NCBI GenBank assembly: GCA_964424125.1
Contig: CAYRHS010000143.1
Location: 1-8,269 of the forward strand
DNA length: 8,269 bases
Direction: 5' to 3'
DNA from: CAYRHS01 sp964424125
GTDB taxonomy: Bacteria; Actinomycetota; Acidimicrobiia; IMCC26256; JAOSJL01
The position numbers and the translations under genes were made by a program. Shown here piece after piece: positions 6,201 to 8,269 of the stretch. Below the pieces are notes generated by a model. The model saw nothing but the letters and a program-made list of their open reading frames with translations. It was not told the origin of the DNA and did not search any database. Within the stretch, counting starts at the first letter, position 1. Each line of letters begins with the position of its first letter.

Positions 6201-6417
6201 CGGTGGGTTCGACCTCGACCCGTTCGAGACGAACACCGCGGTCGCGGTCCAGCACCTCGAGGCCACGATCGGCCCCGGCGGCACCGTCGACATCCCCGTC
6301 ACCCTGGGACGATCGACGCCCGAGGCGGGGACGAACCTGTTCGTGGCCACGGTGCTGGACACCGACGGTGTACCCGGCGCCCCGTCTGGCCCGGTGCTCG
6401 TCGTGCTCGAGCCCTGA
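208..6417 (+). CDS. Giant secreted modular glycan-binding protein: 3 malectin, 4 HYDIN-type Ig, sorbosone-dehydrogenase-like propeller
   Basis: From GTG 208 the product is about 2069 residues. A basic N-terminus leads into a hydrophobic core (LAVVLVCALVAALAI) and a probable signal peptidase I site after VARA (residue 59), so the protein should be exported. Module order: malectin 62-222, HYDIN Ig 230-334, malectin 342-505, HYDIN 512-617, propeller 622-1071, Asp-rich calcium segment 1072-1142, ConA/DUF1349-like sandwich about 1143-1380, HYDIN 1382-1487, malectin 1494-1657, HYDIN 1661-1769, and an unassigned beta-rich C-terminus 1775-2069. Malectin modules bind carbohydrate in characterised relatives, and HYDIN/choice-of-anchor-D modules act as spacers. 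The likely role is extracellular glycan binding, with possible sugar oxidation by the propeller; both are inferred. The chain is acidic and rich in D, G, T and P. No LPXTG, C-terminal membrane helix or lipobox is visible, so it is released or held non-covalently. The only mature cysteines are residues 909, 965, 1073 and 1101. The two genes downstream encode glycosyltransferases, which suggests a shared glycan. Confidence 0.9.
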   Translation: MRYPYRPVGGSRAHRATNQIEHRRHPRLRSRTTRPLAVVLVCALVAALAITLDSRVARADEVVVRVNAGGPSISGSPTWESDNPASPYVNTGFTASTSHAVDLSDPSIPSGTPAAVFQTERWDKAGAPDMNWDLPVAAGALEVRLYFAETYSGTQSVGARVFDVTLEGELVLDNYDVYADVGGYAGVVKTFPVQSDGNVDIDFTRVTQNPAIKAIEVVALDGSLPGGVAATPATLEFPPTTTGSTSALDVELTNTGAPGDASVTIDATQILGADAAAFSDDFDDAGTVVVAPGEIATIHVEFTPQAAVAHSAVLAVDHDGLDPPLNVPLSGTGTDEQPPTDVVLYRVNAGGPAVAGAPSWDADNPPSVWSNAAAASSNVSSTSTSVDLTDPSVPAGTPMEIFQSERWDSTAGNEMSWHFPVPAGDLEVRLYFAETYTGTQAPGARVFDVKLEGTTVLSSYDVFAEVGGYTGVVKSFPVQSDGNVDIDFAHLVQNPTIKAIEIVQRRVSDTLGAAPASLAFNEVVVGEDGVAPVAVSNLGAAGDPSITVAATEVTGADASAFSDDFADGSDVVLAPGESTTIEVTFTPDTVGAAGADLEIAHSGSGSPLVVPLSGTGVEDTPGQISFGKSVLAGAAPSFPTTLDFGPDGRLYVGQQDGTIHTYDVVRNGADDYSVTDDETIGLVKAIPNHDDDGTPNPSITKRQVTGLLTTGTPEQPVLYVTSSDPRIGGGSGGDDTNLDTNSGILSRLTRVGSTWEKVDLVRGLPRSEENHSPNGLDLDEDANVLYIAQGGNTNLGAPSNNFVNLPEYALSAAILSVDLDALGDQTYDLPTLDDEDRPGVADADDPFGGNAGKNQAVLEPDGPVDVYAPGFRNPYDVVLTEAGRLYTIDNGSNAAWGDFPLPDGPQGVCTNDVQEPGHTDPDTLHHITGPGYYGGHPNPTRANAANTFNPANPQSPVASANPIECDYRYPGEGSALLSFPESTNGLTEFTASSFGGALRGDLLTASFDGAIHRMELDASGTVVTRSEVLFANVGVLPLDVTAQGDAEVFAGTIWVVDRLANEILVFEPSGSQCTGADDPDLDEDGDGYRNADEIDNGTNPCSAADAPADWDGDLVSNLNDPDDDDDGLPDTSDPFAIDADNGASTELPAVYTWDNDDPNKAGLLTLNFTGLMTNGVTDYEALFDPSNMTPGGAAGAVTIDEVPPGDAAGDLNSQEYGFQFGVDVDASSSPFTAHTRILAPFAGLEPSAGQSMGLQIGTGTQDDYVKLVVDGAAGGGVTVQPEVGAVVGAGSTAALELPGPEAVDLYLSVDPTAATVQASYTTTIAGVTSAPVELGAPIDVPSTWFTGATRPAVGIIATSRGAPTFPATWGLIEVTADPRPGVLSANPDTLELPVTEVGGRQEAQIELRNDGAAGDEDIVVQPGVLTGTDPADFDHDLTAARTLAPGEATTVTVGFAPQAAGPRSAALVLDHSGSGSPLTIPLTGTAVDASSEPTVLYRVNAGGPEVAGTADPWAADDVPSPWVNAGSNTAGTTQPIDVSDPSVPEGTPSTIFQRERWDPLAAPEMSWDFPVPPGELEVRLYFAETYSGTQAAGARVFDVSVEGQLVLDDYDVFARVGGYAGIVERFPVTSDGNVDIDFAHVTQNPTIKAIEIVAVDGGTPGAVAAVPASPSFQPTAVGATSSANVEIHNVGGPGDPAVTLTAATLTGGDAPAFSEDLSPRLPVMLQPGDHTTVTVGFTPSAAGDQSAALEIAHDGVGGSLAIPLTASAFDETPADAPGALFEVRPDGSLLASTYTPGSFRVTNQSQGGQTITSFDLDLSTALLPDLVFDPTGAAGDTTFKDATLDSGTETMPIGRNFLGPHDGGFDLVQALFGGFDPAETMTWSIDIDPTSIKGVAAPGPSDSGSVSGLEIVGATVTVRYDDGTVQTGQLAPIAGSDGGSRVVLRPLAPAAPGLSLVGVTPPVSVTSPQQTARLTGPAGATVRLTQVETGLYTAGVPDGGFDLDPFETNTAVAVQHLEATIGPGGTVDIPVTLGRSTPEAGTNLFVATVLDTDGVPGAPSGPVLVVLEP
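265..384 (+). other. Signal peptide of the giant protein (basic n-region, core, cleavage site)
   Basis: The encoded segment is Arg-rich (HRRHPRLRSRTTRP), then a hydrophobic core of about 15 residues from 313, ending VARA before Asp-Glu at 385. Ala at -1 and -3 (ARA) is the classic signal peptidase I pattern. A Cys within the core is not followed by a lipobox context, so a lipoprotein is unlikely. With the GTG-208 start the n-region is unusually long, about 35 residues. Confidence 0.75.
631..660 (+). repeat. 30-base exact repeat, copy A (malectin 1)
   Basis: These bases encode EVRLYFAETY and are identical to 1486-1515 in malectin 2. The malectin 3 counterpart (4936-4965) differs at two silent positions. 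The match includes wobble bases, so it exceeds what protein conservation alone requires. Confidence 0.85.
778..812 (+). repeat. 35-base exact repeat, copy A (malectin 1)
   Basis: Encodes FPVQSDGNVDI and is identical to 1633-1667 in malectin 2. The corresponding malectin 3 stretch (from 5083) differs by a few bases around the Q-to-T change. Confidence 0.85.
895..1209 (+). repeat. HYDIN / choice-of-anchor-D Ig-like module 1
   Basis: An Ig-type beta sandwich of about 105 residues starts ATPATLEFPPTTTGSTS and has the family's signature VELTNTGAPGD, then GADAAAFSDDF, the APGE turn before IATIHVEFTP, and a final NVPLSGTG. These positions match the ASPM/SPD-2/Hydin-related domain that often pads bacterial surface proteins. 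Its probable job is to space and orient the flanking malectin modules. Confidence 0.8.
1486..1515 (+). repeat. 30-base exact repeat, copy B (malectin 2)
   Basis: Identical to 631-660 and encodes the same aromatic strand of the malectin fold. Confidence 0.85.
1633..1667 (+). repeat. 35-base exact repeat, copy B (malectin 2)
   Basis: Identical to 778-812. Together with the 30-base match it lies at the same relative position in the malectin unit, supporting a tandem duplication origin. Confidence 0.85.
1741..2058 (+). repeat. HYDIN / choice-of-anchor-D Ig-like module 2
   Basis: The segment has APASLAFNEVVVGE, then AVSNLGAAGDPSITV, GADASAFSDDF, the LAPGES turn, TIEVTFTP and a closing VVPLSGTG. 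Spacing and motifs match module 1 closely. It ends 12 bases before the propeller begins, so it bridges the malectin repeats and the enzyme-like block. Confidence 0.8.
2071..3420 (+). other. Beta-propeller related to soluble glucose/sorbosone dehydrogenases
   Basis: About 450 residues contain repeated propeller-strand motifs (LDFGPDGRLYVGQQDG, LDLDEDANVLYIAQGG, GRLYTIDNGS). The segment ENHSPNGLDLDEDA (His at residue 771) aligns by spacing with the HxxxxL region that carries the catalytic His of PQQ-dependent soluble glucose dehydrogenase. APGFRNPYDV (Arg 872, Asn 873) matches that family's conserved RNP cofactor-site segment. Family members oxidise sugars with PQQ, but many secreted relatives are uncharacterised. 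Whether this copy binds PQQ is unknown; retention of His and Arg-Asn makes activity possible. The domain carries Cys 909 and 965, possibly a disulfide. It sits inside a gene otherwise made of binding and spacer modules. Confidence 0.7.
3421..3633 (+). other. Asp-rich calcium-binding segment (thrombospondin type-3-like)
   Basis: The segment has dense Asp/Asn loops: DLDEDGDGYRNADEIDNGT, DWDGDLVSNLNDPDDDDDG and LPDTSDPFAIDADNG. The DxDxDGxxNxxE pattern is the calcium loop of thrombospondin type-3 repeats and related EF-hand-like segments in secreted bacterial proteins. Two cysteines (residues 1073 and 1101) flank the first loop and could pair. It probably rigidifies the joint after the propeller in the presence of calcium. 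Confidence 0.7.
3634..4338 (+). other. Probable ConA/DUF1349-like beta-sandwich module
   Basis: About 235 residues. The stretch YGFQFGVDVD, then FTAHTRILAPFAGL, then QSMGLQIGTGTQDDYVKLVV (residues 1251-1269) and the later TWFTGATRPAVGIIATS follow the order seen in DUF1349/concanavalin-like modules, where a 'xxGLxxxxxDxNYVKL' strand pair is typical. Such modules often accompany glycoside-active proteins and may bind carbohydrate. The assignment rests on motif resemblance only; start and end are approximate. Confidence 0.5.
4351..4668 (+). repeat. HYDIN / choice-of-anchor-D Ig-like module 3
   Basis: It reads LSANPDTLELPVTEVGG, then IELRNDGAAGDEDIVV, GTDPADFDHDL, LAPGEATTVTVGFAP and TIPLTGTA, which is the same strand order as modules 1 and 2. 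It is more diverged and is the only HYDIN module not preceded by a malectin; instead it follows the ConA-like module. Confidence 0.78.
4687..5178 (+). repeat. Malectin module 3
   Basis: It opens TVLYRVNAGGPEVAG and retains LYFAETY, GARVFDV, YDVFARVGGYAGIV, DGNVDIDF and NPTIKAIEIV. A 27-base exact match with module 2 (1690-1716 and 5140-5166) covers the closing strand. Despite being over 3 kb away from the other copies, all aromatic landmark positions are retained, so it is probably also a functional binding module. Confidence 0.85.
5188..5514 (+). repeat. HYDIN / choice-of-anchor-D Ig-like module 4
   Basis: The module has AAVPASPSFQPTAVGATS, VEIHNVGGPGDPAVTL, GGDAPAFSEDL, LQPGDHTTVTVGFTP and a final AIPLTASA in place of the usual PLSGTG. 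It follows malectin 3 with a linker of about 3 residues and completes the third malectin-HYDIN unit. Confidence 0.78.
5530..6414 (+). other. Unassigned beta-rich C-terminal region of the giant protein
   Basis: About 295 residues with no family I can name securely. The first part has FRVTNQSQGGQTITSFDLDL, a LGPHDGGFDL motif, MTWSIDIDPTSIKG and VTVRYDDGTV, which suggests a beta-sandwich of about 160 residues. The second part (from about 6055) is Pro/Thr/Val-rich with TGPAGATVRLTQVETGLY and ends ATVLDTDGVPGAPSGPVLVVLEP. There is no sorting signal, membrane helix or charged tail. It may mediate surface attachment or secretion, but this is a guess. Confidence 0.55.
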
Positions 6418-6434
6418 GCCCTACTGTCTCCTTC

Positions 6435-7439
6435 GTGAACCCACCCGGCGCTTCGTTCGCGACGACGTTCGACTACGCCGACCACGAATGCCTCGAGGCA
6501 CGCGCCCGCCTGCTCGCACCAGGGCGGCCTCGCGCGCCGTCGGCGTGGTCCGACCTCCGCCAGACCGCACGGGTACTTCGGGCCGCGTGGCGGGGCGAGC
6601 CGCTGGTCCTGTCGGGGATGACCGGGGGCCTGCACCCGGACGTGCTCGCGCTGGCCGCCATCGGCTTGTGGCCGGCACGACGGCCGACGATCGTGCTCAT
6701 GGGCGAGATGTGGCAGCCCGACCCCGGCCTGCGTGGTCTGATCCAGCGCACGCTCGTCCGGCTCGCCGACCGTGCGGTCCGTCTCTATGCCGTGTTCTCG
6801 CACGACGAACGAGAGCTGTTTCCCGCCAACTGGGGTGTCGACCCGGCGAAGATCCGGATCGTCCACTATTTCGCGAGCATTCGGGAGGCGGATCTCGACG
6901 GCCCGGTGTGCTCGGAGGGATTCGTCTTCTCGGGCGGGACCTCCATGCGCGACTACGAGCCGCTCCTCGCGGCGGCACGAGAGCTGCCGGACGTGCGCTT
7001 CGTGCTCGCCACCGACCAGCTCGAGGGTCGCCACGATCTCCCCCCGAATGTCCAGGCCGGACGGGTCTCGCATCGCGAGTTCATGAATCTGCTCCGGAAG
7101 GCGTCCGTGGTGGTCGTGCCGTTGCGAGGCGGTTTGCGCCGTGGCGCCGGCCAGCAGACCTACCTCAACGCCATGTGGCTCGGGAAGCCGGTCGTGGTGT
7201 CCCGAGCACCGGCCGTCGTCGATCACATCGACGATGGCCGGACGGGAGTCGTCGTCGACGGCTCCCCGGCCTCCTATGCCGAAGCGATCCGGGACCTCCT
7301 CGACGATCCGGACACCGCACGCGCCATAGGAGCAGCTGCGGCGAGAGAGGTACGTGGACGCTTCACCTACCGACGCCACATCGACGGCATGCTCGACGTC
7401 CTCGACGAGGCTCTGCTCCTCGACGGTCGAGCAGCCTGA
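6435..7439 (+). CDS. GT-B fold glycosyltransferase (GT4-like)
   Basis: From GTG 6435 the product is 334 residues. The C-terminal half has the GT4 layout: GFVFSGGTSMRDYEPLLAAA (from residue 162) starts the nucleotide-sugar-binding Rossmann domain, VVVPLRGG follows, GAGQQTYLNAMWLGKPVVVS (residues 238-257) occupies the donor-site position, and DGRTGVVVDGSPASYAEAI closes the fold. Members transfer sugars from activated donors, usually on the cytoplasmic side during polysaccharide or glycolipid assembly. Instead of the usual acidic E-x7-E motif, the donor-site helix reads GQQTYLNAM, a variant seen in some exopolysaccharide transferases. The N-terminal domain is short and contains LVLSGMTGGLHPDVLAL and IVLMGEMW. 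The gene starts 17 bases after the giant gene's stop, with no clear Shine-Dalgarno site, so translational coupling is likely. The frame runs open far upstream within the giant gene, but that part is a GC-driven shadow. Donor and acceptor sugars cannot be told. Confidence 0.82.
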   Translation: MNPPGASFATTFDYADHECLEARARLLAPGRPRAPSAWSDLRQTARVLRAAWRGEPLVLSGMTGGLHPDVLALAAIGLWPARRPTIVLMGEMWQPDPGLRGLIQRTLVRLADRAVRLYAVFSHDERELFPANWGVDPAKIRIVHYFASIREADLDGPVCSEGFVFSGGTSMRDYEPLLAAARELPDVRFVLATDQLEGRHDLPPNVQAGRVSHREFMNLLRKASVVVVPLRGGLRRGAGQQTYLNAMWLGKPVVVSRAPAVVDHIDDGRTGVVVDGSPASYAEAIRDLLDDPDTARAIGAAAAREVRGRFTYRRHIDGMLDVLDEALLLDGRAA

Positions 7440-8269
7440 TGCGGATCACCCTGGTCGAGTTCGCGCCGTCGGCGGGCCTGTTCCAGTTCGCGCTCCAGAT
7501 GGGCGACGCGCTCGCAGAAGCGGGCGCCTCGGTGCAGCTCGTCACCGGCACGGATCCCGAGCTGCGTCCGCGTTCCGGGCTGGAGCTCGTGCCGATCCTC
7601 CCGACCTGGCACCCGGGCGAGTCGGGGCAGGTCTCGAACGCCTCGGGGCGCTGGTGGCGTCGCGCGCGACGGGGAGTGCGTGCCACCGCGCACCTCCGCG
7701 CATGGCGCACGCTGCTGCGGCATCTCCGCGCCGATCCCCCCGACGTCGTCCAATGGGCCAACTGGCGCTTCGCGCTCGACGGTGCCGCCACCGCGTGGCT
7801 CGCCCGTCGGATGCCCGATACGGTCATGGCGGACGTGGCCCACACGCCCCGTCCGTGGGACTTCGGACACGGGGATTCACTGCACCGGGCAGGTCCGATC
7901 ATCCGGCGAGCGCTCACGGCCGCCTACGAGTCCATGGACGTCGTGTTCGTGCTCGGGGAACAGTCGCGGCGCGAGCTGCGAGCGGCCCACCCAGGCGTGC
8001 ATCGCGTGGAGGTGATCCCGCACGGCGACGAGGGGATCTACGCGTCCGACGACATTCCCGCCGCCGAGGACACGCCACCGAACGCGCTCTTCTTCGGCAA
8101 GTGGCTCCGCTACAAGAACCTCGACCTGCTCATCGATGCGTTCGCGGATGTCCGCGGAGCACAGCCCGAGGCACGTCTCTCGATCGTCGGCGCGGTCGGC
8201 AAGGACGTCGACGCCGACGCGCTCGCGCGTCACGCGGCCGCGGTCGGGGGAGTCGACCTCCGCCCCGGG
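7439..8269 (+). CDS. GT4-like glycosyltransferase, C-terminus cut by window edge
   Basis: ATG 7439 opens a frame with no stop to the window end, giving 277 residues. The N-terminus MRITLVEFAPSAGLFQFALQ, with GDALAEAGASVQLVTGTDP after it, is the acceptor-side Rossmann start typical of GT4 enzymes. VVQWANWRF, a His in VAHTPRPWDF (residue 135), VVFVLGEQSRREL and VIPHGDEGIY follow in the expected order. ALFFGKWLRYKNLDLLIDAF (residues 216-235) begins the donor-binding domain. The segment with the E-x7-E catalytic/donor motif lies beyond the edge, so about 100 residues are probably missing. The start overlaps the upstream stop as TGATG (7437-7441), a strong sign of an operon and coupled translation with the preceding transferase. 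Its role is sugar addition to a lipid-linked or polysaccharide acceptor in the cytoplasm; specificity is unknown. Confidence 0.85.
   Translation, partial: MRITLVEFAPSAGLFQFALQMGDALAEAGASVQLVTGTDPELRPRSGLELVPILPTWHPGESGQVSNASGRWWRRARRGVRATAHLRAWRTLLRHLRADPPDVVQWANWRFALDGAATAWLARRMPDTVMADVAHTPRPWDFGHGDSLHRAGPIIRRALTAAYESMDVVFVLGEQSRRELRAAHPGVHRVEVIPHGDEGIYASDDIPAAEDTPPNALFFGKWLRYKNLDLLIDAFADVRGAQPEARLSIVGAVGKDVDADALARHAAAVGGVDLRPG

Noticed and set aside
4743..6434. Upstream extension of the first glycosyltransferase frame to position 4743
   Set aside because: The extension overlaps the malectin 3 and C-terminal coding of the giant gene in another frame and translates to Arg-rich low-complexity sequence. 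Glycosyltransferase-like sequence begins only after GTG 6435.
6418..6434. Possible terminator between the giant gene and the first glycosyltransferase
   Set aside because: Only 17 bases, with no stem-loop and no T-run; read-through is more likely.
5964..7379. Long open frame on the minus strand (471 codons) across the end of the giant gene and the first glycosyltransferase
   Set aside because: It is antisense to two convincing genes, is Arg/Pro/Gly-rich without any recognisable motif, and arises from GC-biased third positions of the plus-strand genes.

Overview
The window is GC-rich with strong codon bias toward G or C at third positions. It uses GTG as well as ATG starts and carries no rRNA, tRNA, insertion sequence or CRISPR array that I can see. 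The style fits a high-GC actinobacterium, possibly an Acidimicrobiia-like lineage, but the lineage is an inference from composition and domain style and not from a marker gene.

Layout. (1) Positions 1-125, minus strand: the first 41 codons of a gene running off the left edge, whose N-terminus resembles polysaccharide deacetylases. (2) Positions 126-207: a short divergent intergenic region with a locally AT-rich patch. (3) Positions 208-6417, plus strand: one very large gene for a secreted modular protein of about 2069 residues. Its module order is signal peptide, malectin, HYDIN-type Ig fold, malectin, HYDIN, a beta-propeller related to soluble glucose/sorbosone dehydrogenases, an Asp-rich calcium-binding (TSP3-like) segment, a ConA/DUF1349-like sandwich, HYDIN, malectin, HYDIN, and an unassigned C-terminal beta-rich region. 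(4) Positions 6435-7439: a GT-B (GT4-like) glycosyltransferase, 17 bases after the giant gene. (5) Positions 7439-8269: a second GT4-like glycosyltransferase whose start codon overlaps the preceding stop (TGATG). It is cut by the right edge.

Working together. The last three genes are co-directional and almost without gaps, so they probably form one transcript. The divergent gene is probably a carbohydrate esterase. The simplest reading is an extracellular-glycan locus: the glycosyltransferases build a polysaccharide or glycoconjugate, the deacetylase-like protein may modify a glycan, and the secreted malectin protein binds or acts on glycan outside the cell. This is inference from family and adjacency only. 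No substrate can be read from the sequence.

The most noteworthy object is the giant protein. It has three malectin modules that share long near-identical DNA stretches, and an oxidoreductase-type propeller block placed between malectin/HYDIN repeats. It has exactly four cysteines in the mature chain, all around the propeller end, and no recognisable C-terminal surface anchor.
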